A stretch of DNA of 64,000 nucleotides from JAEUKA01 sp044228505 (GTDB taxonomy: Bacteria > Myxococcota_A > Polyangia > Palsa-1104 > JAEUJZ01), in contig JBGAUT010000005.1 of the NCBI GenBank assembly GCA_044228505.1, positions 124,001 through 188,000 on the forward strand. The letters are read 5' to 3'. Position 1 is the stretch's first letter. Each line of letters opens with the position of its first letter. Both the position numbers and the translations under genes were made by a program. Positions 1 through 7,592 of this stretch are shown here, one piece after another. The notes below the pieces were generated by a model. That model was not told where the DNA came from and searched no databases. It worked only from the letters and a program-made list of their open reading frames with translations.

Positions 1-8
1 CTCAGCCC

Positions 9-1061
9 ATGACACACAAGCGTACTTCGTTGCGAGTTGCCTTGACCCTTGGATCGCTGCTATTGCCGCTGCTCGGTGGCTGTTCCTTTTCGGTAACTGA
101 GCGGATGATCTGCGCCGATGCCTCGTCCTGCCAGCCGCCGTCGACAATCGTTGACATGGCGATGCCGCCGGATTTGCTCAATCCGCGTACCGATCCCAAT
201 GAAGCGGGGCCCTTCCAAGTGGCCAGCCAAGAGCTGACGGTGCCTGCGACTCTGAATCTGTCCCAAAACAAGCTGACGATGGTGTGGCCAAGCGATGACG
301 GAATGACTCCATCGGCGAAGATGCCAAGCTACCCGCTGGTGCTGATGCTCCCGGCGCAGAGCCTACCGCTCGTCCAGCTACGCAGCTATGCCGACCGCTT
401 GGCGAGTCACGGTATCGCTTCGGCCCTCATCAAAGTGAGCGATGAACGTAGGCAGGTTCGATATCGCGATAGCATCCTTGCGCTGATACCGTATCTGACC
501 CAATCTTCCGACGTAAAAGACCGTTTGATCGCCGATCATGTCGGTGCTTTTGGTTATCAGCTAGGCGGCGAGGTTGCTCTTTCCGCGCTGAGCAAGTCCA
601 CGCTGGCCATTCACTCGGCGGTGCTCATTGATCCGGTCGCAGTGCTGAGCTTCGTCGAGTCGCTCGATGGTCTAAACGATGCAGCGTCCGTGAGCCAAGG
701 CAAAGACGCGCCGCTGTTATTCATTGGTGAGCTGCTTAGCAAGCTGAGCGAGCCAGGTATCTTGCCGTGTACGCCACCCGATGCAAACTTCGAGGCGTTC
801 TATGCGCGAGTCTCGGGATCGGCTGTGGCGATCACCGTAAACGGAGCCACACTTGGTGACTTCGTGAGTACCTATCCTGACAACTGTGGACTGCCCAGCG
901 CAGATCGAGCCACCACCATGCGGCTCGCCATCAAGCTGACGACCGCCTATTTTCAGTGGACGCTGCTCGATCGGTCCGCGGCGCAGGACTATCTGTTCGG
1001 CTCGAACTGGAATCTGGACCGTAGTCGCAACTCGCTCGAGCAAGTCAAAAAGGGACTGTAA
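9..1061 (+). CDS. Lipoprotein with degenerate alpha/beta-hydrolase fold
   Basis: A 350-residue exported protein. The first 25 residues form a lipoprotein signal ending in LLGGC (Cys25), so it should be anchored in the envelope. Residues about 105-210 read like the core of a chlorophyllase or PAF-acetylhydrolase type alpha/beta hydrolase: a hydrophobic strand (YPLVLMLP), a helix with DRLASHGIASALIKV, then the turn GYQLGGEVAL at 182-191. In active relatives that turn is G-H-S-x-G-G; here Gln184 replaces the nucleophilic Ser, so catalysis by the usual mechanism is unlikely. A possible SD is not obvious, because only eight bases precede the ATG. The gene ends 75 bp before the interrupted V4R gene. 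The fold call is inference from sequence pattern and the substrate is unknown. Confidence 0.7.
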   Translation: MTHKRTSLRVALTLGSLLLPLLGGCSFSVTERMICADASSCQPPSTIVDMAMPPDLLNPRTDPNEAGPFQVASQELTVPATLNLSQNKLTMVWPSDDGMTPSAKMPSYPLVLMLPAQSLPLVQLRSYADRLASHGIASALIKVSDERRQVRYRDSILALIPYLTQSSDVKDRLIADHVGAFGYQLGGEVALSALSKSTLAIHSAVLIDPVAVLSFVESLDGLNDAASVSQGKDAPLLFIGELLSKLSEPGILPCTPPDANFEAFYARVSGSAVAITVNGATLGDFVSTYPDNCGLPSADRATTMRLAIKLTTAYFQWTLLDRSAAQDYLFGSNWNLDRSRNSLEQVKKGL

Positions 1062-1135
1062 AAAAGGGGACTCTCTCTACCTAGCTGGGCGTGATACGGT
1101 GAGGAGACCACAACCCTCGCAGAGTGGAGTTGCCC

Positions 1136-1432
1136 ATGCTACGGAGTGTTCGCGTTCCTGCTGCATTCGAGCCGCCGTTTGCGCGTGCCGAGACCTTCGT
1201 CGAGAAGCTGTTTTCTGACCTCGATCGCTCTCCTGAAAAGGGCACCATTCACGTTGGTGGAGACCGTTACGTAATGGTGCGTGCCGAGAGCCTCTATTTG
1301 TCCTGGTTCGATGCGCTCAGCGACTCCTTCGGAGAAGAAGCCGCCCGTGAGTTTATCTACAACTCTGCGCACCAACCTAAAAAGCAAATGATGTTCATGA
1401 CTTCCGATGGTGTGGGTAACAGCACACAGTAA
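1136..1432 (+). pseudogene. V4R/XylR_N-type sensor gene, 5' fragment
   Basis: This is the N-terminal part of a small sensor protein whose remainder lies at 4098-4531. I prefer ATG 1136, with GGAG six bases upstream, over GTG 1124. Native codons run to 1370 (ending REFIYNSA). The last 20 codons, HQPKKQMMF onward, belong to the inserted element and end at a stop. Joining bases 1136-1370 to 4122-4531 restores one open frame of 214 codons. In the joined product the second half carries a V4R-type small-molecule-binding domain and the first half resembles the N-terminal XylR_N region. The present fragment lacks the V4R domain and is presumably non-functional. Confidence 0.88.
1347..1370 (+). repeat. 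24-bp direct repeat, left attachment site (attL)
   Basis: The 24 bases from 1347 to 1370 (GTGAGTTTATC...CTGCGC) are identical to 4098-4121. Both copies encode EFIYNSA in the same frame of the interrupted V4R gene. Flanking bases differ on both sides, so the identity stops sharply. Perfect repeats flanking a tyrosine recombinase gene are what site-specific integration leaves behind. The length is too great for an ordinary transposon target duplication. Confidence 0.9.
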
Positions 1433-1503
1433 CAAACTCGATCGCTCAGACGAGGGACGTCACCGCGAGAGGGGACCACGGCAAGCCCAACAGAGGTCAA
1501 CAG

Positions 1504-2601
1504 ATGGGTGAAGTCATTCGCAAGGTGAAAGGCGGGAAGTTCATTGGGTGGTATCTACGTTTCGTGGATGTGGATGGTAAGCGCAAGCAGCGAGCCTCGA
1601 AGCAGCCCACCCAAACGGAAGCCCGCCGGATGCTAATTGAGATTGAGGCCCGGATTGCCCGAGGCAAGCTCGGGGTGCCTGAGCGTGCAGAGCCAGCGCG
1701 ACTGACCATCCGTCAGCTCACGGAGCGGTTCCTGCAAGAATATGACAACCCGAAAATACGAGATTTGCAGCGATGGCGACGGAAGCAGAGCTATGTACTG
1801 GTTTCGCTGCTACAAGACGTCGGTGATGTACCGCTGCCGGCGTTTACGGCAGAGGCGGCCGAGCGACTGCGCAACCGATTGGTGCGTACCTACCAACCGA
1901 ATACGGCTCGCAACAAGCTGGCTTGCATCGGCGCGGTGATGTCTTGGGCGAGCAGAAAGGGTCTACTTCCCACCAATCCAGTCCTCGGACTCCGGCCGCC
2001 GGCCGCCACCAGGCGACTTCACTTTTTAAGCAGAGAGGAGGCGGTGCGATTGCTGGAGGTCGCCGAACGGCAAGGGAAGACCAGCATGCGGGATGCGGCG
2101 TTCGCGGTTGCCATCAGCTTGGGAGTCTACGGAGGTCTACGTGCTGGAGAGATTTGGGGCCTCCGCTGGAGCGACGTAAACCTTAGTGCGGACTTGCTCA
2201 CGGTCTTTCGCAGTTTTGATCGACAGACTACCAAGAGTGGGACCTCGCGATCGATTCCTATGGCACCAGAGCTGGCGACCACTCTGCGACGGTGGAAGTC
2301 GCTCTGTCCGGAGACCACAGAAGGCCTGGTCTGTCCGTGTCTACACGGCAATGTCTGGATTCTGCCGAAGCGCTCCCCTAGCCTGACGCGCTTCTATGAA
2401 GCCGCCGAGATTCCCGTTCCAGAGGCACCTTGGCATGTGCTGCGTCACACGTTTGCCTCTCTGTTCATGATGAGCGGAGGCAATATCCTGACGCTACAGC
2501 GGCTCCTTGGTCACGCCGATGTCAAACAGACCCAGGTCTACGCACACCTTAGCTCGGAGTACGTAACCAAGGAGGTCAAGCGATTGATGTTGCGGGGTTA
2601 G
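1504..2601 (+). CDS. Tyrosine recombinase / integrase
   Basis: A 365-residue phage-type integrase. Residues about 60-150 form the core-binding SAM-like domain, and about 170-365 the catalytic domain. The tetrad is visible: Arg213 in GGLRAGEIWGL, His311 and Arg314 in HVLRHTFA, His337 in LLGHADV, and the nucleophile Tyr346 in QVYAHL. The N-terminal 55 residues (GWYLRFVDVDGKRK) match the arm-binding AP2-like domain of integrases. ATG 1504 is preceded by GAGG at seven bases. It is the only recombinase in the element and should catalyse integration at, and excision from, the 24-bp repeats. All catalytic residues are intact, so the element may still be mobile. Confidence 0.95.
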   Translation: MGEVIRKVKGGKFIGWYLRFVDVDGKRKQRASKQPTQTEARRMLIEIEARIARGKLGVPERAEPARLTIRQLTERFLQEYDNPKIRDLQRWRRKQSYVLVSLLQDVGDVPLPAFTAEAAERLRNRLVRTYQPNTARNKLACIGAVMSWASRKGLLPTNPVLGLRPPAATRRLHFLSREEAVRLLEVAERQGKTSMRDAAFAVAISLGVYGGLRAGEIWGLRWSDVNLSADLLTVFRSFDRQTTKSGTSRSIPMAPELATTLRRWKSLCPETTEGLVCPCLHGNVWILPKRSPSLTRFYEAAEIPVPEAPWHVLRHTFASLFMMSGGNILTLQRLLGHADVKQTQVYAHLSSEYVTKEVKRLMLRG

Positions 2602-2631
2602 GACCGGGCTCTTCCGTGGTGCCCAGGTACC

Positions 2632-3834
2632 TTACGGAATGGGAGCGAGTGCGATTCCGCGGTAGGTGGTGTTGGCCATCGCCGTCACCAACATCTGACT
2701 GGTCACGGCGCTGGTTGCTCCACCGTTGTCCGTCATCTTCAAGACACGCGGAGCGACGTTGTTCATTTCAGCCGTGGTGACGAGCAGAGTCACGGTGGTA
2801 TTGCTGACAAAGCCCGTTACTCCGCGAGCGCCGGACATGTTGCCTGTGGTGATCGTTCCTTCCAGAGTCCAGCTTGCGCCGTTCAGTTTCCAGCGCTGAA
2901 GACCACCGCCACCCGCCGTGCGATCATCGGCCACGTAGAACTGGTCGACGCTGCCGTTGCCATCACGATCGAACCCGAAGAAGCCGTAAGATGAAGGACT
3001 GTTCGTCGGGTTAAAGCCAGTGAGGGTCGTCGAGGTTGTGCCCGCGACCATGGGAGTGCCGGTGCCGATGGCATTCAGTCCATGCGTAGGTGCACTGGCA
3101 CCCGATGCAAAGAGCTGCGCTGCATTGTTTTGGCTGAAGAGACCGAGTGCTCGGAAATTGGAGACGTTGAGCACGGTCGGAGCGGCCGTGGAACCGAGCG
3201 TGGTGTAGGCAACGCCGTTATCCGAGGAGGCCCACAGCATGGTGCCATCGGTACTGGTGGCACCTCGAACAGCCGTACCCGAAAAGCCATTGAAGGCGGT
3301 GGTCGTGTTGACCGTGCTCGCCGCATCAATGGTGGCGATCACTCGATTGTTGGTCATCGCATTCGAGGTCGAGATGTTGGCAACACCCGGATTCGCCGCG
3401 TACCCGGCAACCAGCAGGTACTTGCCATTGCCCGAGCGACTCAGGTTTCCTTCGACCGTGGCCAGGCCAGAAAACGTGAGCTGTTTGTTTGCACCATTGG
3501 CAGCCGTGGGGAGAGCCAGCACATTGCCCACCAAGCTGCCGTCTGCGATTTTGCGTCGCTCAAGGAACCCGGGGGTCGCATCGTTGGTAAGAACTGCTGT
3601 ACCCGCGCCGATGCGTAGCACCGCAAACTCGGTGGCCACAGCCGGAACGGTCATATCTGGGCTGGTGGTTAGATCCGCAGGGGGATCGCTCAGGTCGTTG
3701 GTGTTCCCCGAGGTGAGATCCTCACCAGAAGTCGACAGGTCAGGGTTTGTGCCAGTGGTGGTGTCGTTGTTGCAGTAAACGAATGCCAGCGCAGCCAGTG
3801 GCAGCGCCGCAAGAGCGGTGAGTGTCCTACGCAT
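2632..3834 (-). CDS. Secreted lipoprotein, cargo of the integrative element
   Basis: About 400 residues from ATG 3834, which has AAGGAG six bases upstream; a longer frame to 3909 lacks such support. A signal sequence ends at LAFVYC (Cys21), followed by a Thr/Ser/Asp-rich linker of about 45 residues (DLSTSGEDLTSG, DLTTSPDM). From about residue 65 the rest is beta-rich and low in charge, with recurring short strands (VLRIGAGTAVLTNDATPGFLERR, GKYLLVAGY, FGFDRDGNGSVDQFYVAD). I infer a surface beta-propeller or related repeat fold. It is encoded convergently to the integrase, 30 bp apart, within the mobile element. I cannot name a function; comparable proteins of unknown role are frequent in the envelopes of this group. 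Confidence 0.75.
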   Translation of the reverse strand: MRRTLTALAALPLAALAFVYCNNDTTTGTNPDLSTSGEDLTSGNTNDLSDPPADLTTSPDMTVPAVATEFAVLRIGAGTAVLTNDATPGFLERRKIADGSLVGNVLALPTAANGANKQLTFSGLATVEGNLSRSGNGKYLLVAGYAANPGVANISTSNAMTNNRVIATIDAASTVNTTTAFNGFSGTAVRGATSTDGTMLWASSDNGVAYTTLGSTAAPTVLNVSNFRALGLFSQNNAAQLFASGASAPTHGLNAIGTGTPMVAGTTSTTLTGFNPTNSPSSYGFFGFDRDGNGSVDQFYVADDRTAGGGGLQRWKLNGASWTLEGTITTGNMSGARGVTGFVSNTTVTLLVTTAEMNNVAPRVLKMTDNGGATSAVTSQMLVTAMANTTYRGIALAPIP

Positions 3835-3943
3835 TACATCTCCTTGTGGATAATCGCAAAGCGCATAGCCGTGCGTGAGGGCTGGGCCAGCTAGCTTCCC
3901 CCCCGACATATGTTGTTCAATTCTTTGCGTCTGTCACCGCCTT

Positions 3944-4063
3944 GTTCATAAGCCTGCGGGACTGCTTAGGAAATCGGCCACAGAAGTGTTCGGACTCGGC
4001 AGTAGGTCACCGTTTTTGACTCCGAAGGTTTGCGGGACCACCTAAGGACCACTGCTTATGAAC
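3944..4063. repeat. Inverted and direct repeats at element right end
   Basis: GTTCATAAGC at 3944-3953 is exactly inverted as GCTTATGAAC at 4054-4063. Just inside, TGCGGGACTGCTTAGGA (3955-3971) and TGCGGGACCACCTAAGGA (4031-4048) are near-identical direct repeats. All lie in the non-coding right end of the element, within 155 bp of the 24-bp core. Their position suits integrase arm-type binding sites; that role is inference. Confidence 0.5.
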
Positions 4064-4097
4064 CCGTGACCCCTCCCGTCGTCATCGGCGGTGCGGA

Positions 4098-4121
4098 GTG
4101 AGTTTATCTACAACTCTGCGC
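4098..4121 (+). repeat. 24-bp direct repeat, right attachment site (attR)
   Basis: This is the second perfect copy of the repeat at 1347-1370, again in the EFIYNSA codons of the V4R gene. It is followed directly by native sequence encoding REIGRSDSRR. Confidence 0.9.
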
Positions 4122-4531
4122 GGGAGATTGGACGCAGTGACTCGCGGCGGTTTTCCGAGCGACTGGGGCTGACAGATGGCCTCGATCGACTAAGCTCTGG
4201 CCCGGTTCATTTTGCTCACGCTGGATGGGCGCTGGTTGACATCCTAGAGGACAGCGCGCCTACCATGGATGACTCCTACTACCTTCATTACTATCACCCG
4301 AACACATTTGAATCGGAGACCCTCAAGCAGCGCGGGCGGACTTTGTCAAGCTGCGGCTGTCTATTTAGTGCTGGATACTCCGCGGGCTGGTGCTCGGATG
4401 CCTTCAGCGTGGAGGTACACGGGCGAGAGATTCGCTGCCTCAGTCGGGGCGATGCAACCTGCGAGTTCATCATGGCTCCGGTGGCGCGACTCGATGAACA
4501 TCAAGCTAGACTTCAAGGAGCGAAGGGATGA
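4098..4531 (+). pseudogene. V4R-domain sensor gene, 3' fragment
   Basis: This is the C-terminal 140 or so residues of the gene begun at 1136. It contains the conserved V4R signature: GPVHFAHAGWALV, a HYYHPNTFESE stretch, then GCLFSAGYSAGWCSDAF, VEVHGREIRCLSRGDATCEFIMAP. Such domains bind small hydrophobic ligands or, in some relatives, haem or metal, and usually sit in front of output domains; this protein seems to have ended after the V4R domain. A frame from GTG 4091 is open but has no ribosome-binding site and begins in element DNA, so expression is doubtful. The stop overlaps the next gene by ATGA, meaning the insertion probably also affects that gene. Confidence 0.88.
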
Positions 4532-4785
4532 ACAGACCTCCCGAGGGAGCAAAGCTCTCGGAGGTCGCTCTACAAGTCTTTGAAATTCTGCGTAAGTATA
4601 CCGGCTTTCCTTGGCCGGTTCTGGCTGCGCAGTGCAAGCGAGTGGGAGTGACACCGGAGACTTTGACCGTCGCCGCGTTGCCAACACTAATTCCCTTTCT
4701 TGCGGCTGGAGTCGGGCGCTTCACCAGCCCCGAAAAGGAAGTCGCAGTTCGAAAAGAACTCTCCATGATGCTCAAAGACCGTTAG
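4528..4785 (+). CDS. Small hypothetical protein coupled to V4R gene
   Basis: An 85-residue soluble protein, mostly helical, with no signal or membrane segment. ATG 4528 overlaps the stop of the V4R gene (ATGA), and GGAG-like bases (AAGGAGCGAAGGG) lie immediately upstream, so translational coupling is likely. Because its partner is interrupted, transcripts reaching it must now start inside or cross the element. The segment FPWPVLAAQCKRVGVTPETLTVAALPTLIPFLAAG could be a helical-bundle domain. I do not recognise a family. The tight arrangement suggests it worked with the V4R protein, perhaps as its partner or output. Confidence 0.7.
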   Translation: MNRPPEGAKLSEVALQVFEILRKYTGFPWPVLAAQCKRVGVTPETLTVAALPTLIPFLAAGVGRFTSPEKEVAVRKELSMMLKDR

Positions 4786-4876
4786 TGACAGCGGAAGCGT
4801 TCGACCGCTCCTTATGACACCAACAGTCCCGGTTCGATCGCTACCGAGGCATCTGTGCAGAGCGGGTGATCCAGAA

Positions 4877-4895
4877 GTGCGGTGGTGTTCCGCAC
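4877..4895 (+). terminator. Small stem-loop after the V4R operon
   Basis: GTGCGG (4877-4882) pairs with CCGCAC (4890-4895) across a 7-base loop and is followed by AAAAG, 90 bp after the last gene of the V4R operon. There is no T tract, so it is a weak terminator candidate. Nothing else is recognisable in 4786-5079. Confidence 0.3.
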
Positions 4896-5079
4896 AAAAG
4901 CATCGGTAGCGAACGCAGGATTTCATCGACTTCCTGGTCGAGAACATGGCTTCTCGATCAGCCGCGCAGCAGGGTTTATCCAGCCTCCGCCCTCGAGAAA
5001 GTTCAACGTCTCAACGATTCGATTCTACGCCACTCGACATTCTGCTTTCTCTTCTACCGGAGTCGGTTACAGTCTGCAC

Positions 5080-5955
5080 ATGTCCACGGACCGCGACCAA
5101 AAATGGGAATCTTTCTTTCAGGACAATCAGTCTGCGTGGAATGCTCGCGTGGACGTTCATGCGCAGAGTCGATTCTATGATGTCGAAGGCGTTCGAGCTG
5201 GCAAGTCCTCTTTGACCAAGCTAGAAGAGAAACTACTTGGTGATGTGAGCGGACAGAGTCTGCTGCATCTGCAGTGTCACTTTGGACTCGACACGATCTC
5301 TTGGGCTCGCAAAGGAGCCCGCGCTGTAGGAGTCGATTTTTCCTCGAAAGCGATCGCTCTGGCGGAACGATTGGCTGCCGAGCTGTCTCTGTCCGATTCC
5401 GTTCGATTTGTAGAATGCAATGTCTACGACACCCGAGCGCACATAAAGGAGACCTTTGACATCGTCTTCGCTTCGTTTGGCGTGATTGGATGGCTTCCTG
5501 ATCTACGTCCCTGGGCTCAGGTGATAAGAGAGTCGTTGGCACCCGGAGGACGCTTTGTTCTCGTCGAGTTTCACCCCTATGTATGGATGTCCCAAATCGG
5601 TCCAGACCTTGACATCCGCTATCCCTACTTCAATCGAGGCCCAATCACAGAGATGGGCAGCGGAACGTATGCAGAGCGGTCCGCCAACATCACCTATCGT
5701 GAGCATGGCTGGAATCACTCGCTGTCGGATGTGATCTCTGCACTGCTGGATGCAGGGCTTCAGCTCGACCGGATCGCGGAGTATGACTACTCTCCGTTTG
5801 ATATCTTTCCAAACTTGGTGCGCAAGGATGCCGCGGTTGGGAATGATGCAGCATCAGCTTCCCGGTCTCCGGACCTAGACGACGGTTTTTGGTTTCGGGA
5901 CTACCCAGGGATGCTACCGCTCACCTTGTCCCTTCAAGCATCGCGAAGCAAATGA
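5080..5955 (+). CDS. Class I SAM-dependent methyltransferase
   Basis: I start this 291-residue protein at ATG 5080 (STDRDQKWESFF); the frame is open back to 4882, but that extension has no family-like sequence. The Rossmann core is clear: motif I variant LLHLQCHFGLDTISWARKGARAVGVDFS (about residues 65-92), SVRFVECNVYD, then FDIVFASFGVIGWLPDL and the post-motif LAPGGRFVLVEFHP. The LQCHFGLDT form of motif I is typical of a subgroup of methyltransferase type 11/12 proteins of unknown substrate, often small secondary metabolites. The gene stands alone between the V4R operon and an envelope gene pair. No strong SD is visible. Confidence 0.88.
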   Translation: MSTDRDQKWESFFQDNQSAWNARVDVHAQSRFYDVEGVRAGKSSLTKLEEKLLGDVSGQSLLHLQCHFGLDTISWARKGARAVGVDFSSKAIALAERLAAELSLSDSVRFVECNVYDTRAHIKETFDIVFASFGVIGWLPDLRPWAQVIRESLAPGGRFVLVEFHPYVWMSQIGPDLDIRYPYFNRGPITEMGSGTYAERSANITYREHGWNHSLSDVISALLDAGLQLDRIAEYDYSPFDIFPNLVRKDAAVGNDAASASRSPDLDDGFWFRDYPGMLPLTLSLQASRSK

Positions 5956-6038
5956 CGATTCGCTGCGCGTAGCGGTTCCCTCCGTTATAATGAACAGAGC
6001 GATATAGCTCGTGTGGGCTATGCCTTGGGGGAGTCGTG

Positions 6039-6737
6039 ATGCGTGGCATCTGTTGGATACTGATGTGTACCGCACTGATGGTGTGCGATGTCGTGCGAGC
6101 GGCACCACTTGCGGGGCCCGAATCCGTACAAAAAACCACTCCGCAGGTGACTGACAAGCCTGTGTCCGTAGCGGAATCTGCTCCTTCCGCAGAGGACCAC
6201 ATCAAGAACGCGCAGCAGCTTTTCAAAGAACAGCGATTTCCCGAGGCTGCTGAGCAACTCAAACTCGCTTACCAGAATCAACCCAATCCGCTGTTTCTGT
6301 TCAATGCGGGACAGGCCTACCGCAAGGCTTTGTGGCCACTCGAAGCGAAGGCCATGTATGAGCGCTTCGTAGAGGTGGCCCCCTCTCATCAACTCGTTCC
6401 CGAGGCCAAGGGATACATTCAGACGCTCGCGATTTTGATTGAGGAACGCCAGGCCAAGCAGAAGGCCGAGCTTACGCTCCTTGAAAAACAGGGTGAGCTT
6501 CAAGAAAAACAGACTGAGCTTCAAGAAAAGCAAAGCGAGCTTCAAGAACAGGTCAAAAAGCGAGAAGAAGCGCAGCGAGATCTCGAGCGCGTCAAGAATC
6601 CGCCGATCTATCGCAAGCCGTGGTTTTGGGCGGTGATGAGCGGGGCTGTGGTGGGCGTGGGCGTGGTGCTGGTGGGCGTGCTGGTTACGTCGTACCGATT
6701 TAAGACAGATGGTGGACTCATAACGGTTTCGTACTAA
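6039..6737 (+). CDS. Exported TPR/coiled-coil protein with C-terminal TM
   Basis: About 232 residues. ATG 6039 has GGGGGAG five to eleven bases upstream and is preferred over the adjacent GTG 6036. A signal peptide (WILMCTALMVCDVVRA) is followed by a TPR-like unit (NAQQLFKEQRFPEAAEQLKLAYQNQPNPLFLFNAGQAYRKAL, about residues 55-110). A charged coiled coil built from repeated ELQEKQT-type heptads spans about 140-185, and a transmembrane helix (FWAVMSGAVVGVGVVLVGVLV) lies near the C-terminus. This architecture is common in myxobacterial envelope proteins of unknown function. The next gene starts 11 bp downstream with its own GGAGG, so the two form an operon. Confidence 0.8.
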   Translation: MRGICWILMCTALMVCDVVRAAPLAGPESVQKTTPQVTDKPVSVAESAPSAEDHIKNAQQLFKEQRFPEAAEQLKLAYQNQPNPLFLFNAGQAYRKALWPLEAKAMYERFVEVAPSHQLVPEAKGYIQTLAILIEERQAKQKAELTLLEKQGELQEKQTELQEKQSELQEQVKKREEAQRDLERVKNPPIYRKPWFWAVMSGAVVGVGVVLVGVLVTSYRFKTDGGLITVSY

Positions 6738-6748
6738 CGGAGGCTCCT

Positions 6749-7534
6749 ATGCTGCGGGCTGTTCACGCAAAATGGCTGGCTCTTTGGATGTTGTTGCCGG
6801 TGATGGTTGGCTGTGGCCCAGATTTTAAGCTGACGCTAGCCAACATTCCGACGGAAGCGGACACGCTCTTCATCCTGACGCGGACCGATGTTCGCAACTC
6901 CTCCGGACAGGTCGTGACCAGCGAAGTGTCAAAGCCCAAGCAGCAGAACATCAAGGGTCTGAGCCAGACGGAGCGTGCGAGCTATTCCTATGGTTTGACG
7001 CTCGATGGTGCGCCGAGCTCCGTTTCGGGGCATACCAGGGCAACCACCGTGAGCGTTGCCGCAACCCAAGGCTCGAAAGTGCTGCGCATCGGCGAGACAG
7101 AGCCTGTGGTGATGGATGCAACGTTTATCGATCTGCAAATTAGCTTCGACACGCTGCGGATTCCACCGCGTCCTGACTTGGGCAATGTCGATCTCAACAG
7201 CGGCATGTTCATGACCCAAGCACTGCGCTCGTTGACCCTCGATGAGATGCTGCAGCCGATGTTGGTGGTCGACATCATCGGCTGGAACTTTCCCAAAGAC
7301 GTGACGGCGACTCTGTCCATCGTCAACTGCTCGGCGACGCTCGTGACCCGTACTCGCTACAGTTCTCCCAGTACGATCAAGCTCGAGGGCCGTCAGCAGC
7401 CAGCGCAAGCGTTCCCGCCGTGTGTGGTCGACCTCATCAACAATCCGATGGGTACCCAGCTCAAGATTTCGCTATGGAACCAAACGGGTACGCAAAAAGA
7501 TGAGTGGACCCAGGGCGGCCCACCGGCAATGTAA
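6749..7534 (+). CDS. Hypothetical lipoprotein
   Basis: A 261-residue protein with GGAGG five bases before ATG 6749. A lipoprotein signal ends MVGC (Cys22). The mature part alternates short beta strands (FKLTLANIPTEADTLFILTRTDV, SYSYGLTL, TFIDLQISFDTLRIPPRPDLG) and contains two Cys near the C-terminus (VNCSATL, PPCVVDL) that may form a disulfide. The first 60 mature residues look like an Ig-like or fibronectin-like domain. It follows the TPR/coiled-coil gene by 11 bp, which suggests that both products act at the same envelope site. No family is recognised. Confidence 0.75.
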   Translation: MLRAVHAKWLALWMLLPVMVGCGPDFKLTLANIPTEADTLFILTRTDVRNSSGQVVTSEVSKPKQQNIKGLSQTERASYSYGLTLDGAPSSVSGHTRATTVSVAATQGSKVLRIGETEPVVMDATFIDLQISFDTLRIPPRPDLGNVDLNSGMFMTQALRSLTLDEMLQPMLVVDIIGWNFPKDVTATLSIVNCSATLVTRTRYSSPSTIKLEGRQQPAQAFPPCVVDLINNPMGTQLKISLWNQTGTQKDEWTQGGPPAM

Positions 7535-7535
7535 C

Positions 7536-7576
7536 GGCCAACGTGTTGGCCTGGCGTCGAGCGCGATGCACGCTCG
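7536..7576. terminator. Paired stem-loops between convergent genes
   Basis: Two hairpins fill the 58-bp gap between convergent genes: GGCCAAC-GT-GTTGGCC at 7536-7551, and CGAGCG (7558-7563) with CGCTCG (7571-7576) around a 7-base loop. Neither has a T tract. Their placement fits a bidirectional transcription barrier. Confidence 0.5.
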
Positions 7577-7592
7577 GCGCTGGACCGGAGGG

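Larger units (their letters stand above)
1347..4121. mobile_element. 2.75-kb integrative element inside a V4R gene
   Basis: The element runs from the left 24-bp repeat to the right one (2,751 bp counting one copy). It carries a tyrosine recombinase 134 bp inside the left repeat, a convergent lipoprotein gene, and a 180-bp non-coding right end with inverted and direct repeats that could be recombinase arm sites. No replication, conjugation or capsid gene is present, so it looks like a minimal integron-unrelated insertion cassette or a deletion derivative of a larger island. Removing one repeat and the interior reconstitutes the host gene exactly in frame, which is the strongest evidence for the boundaries. 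Confidence 0.87.

Noticed and set aside
4882..5079. A 66-residue N-terminal extension of the first methyltransferase.
   Set aside because: The family begins at STDRDQKWESFF; the extension is basic and unstructured, and a stem-loop overlaps its start.
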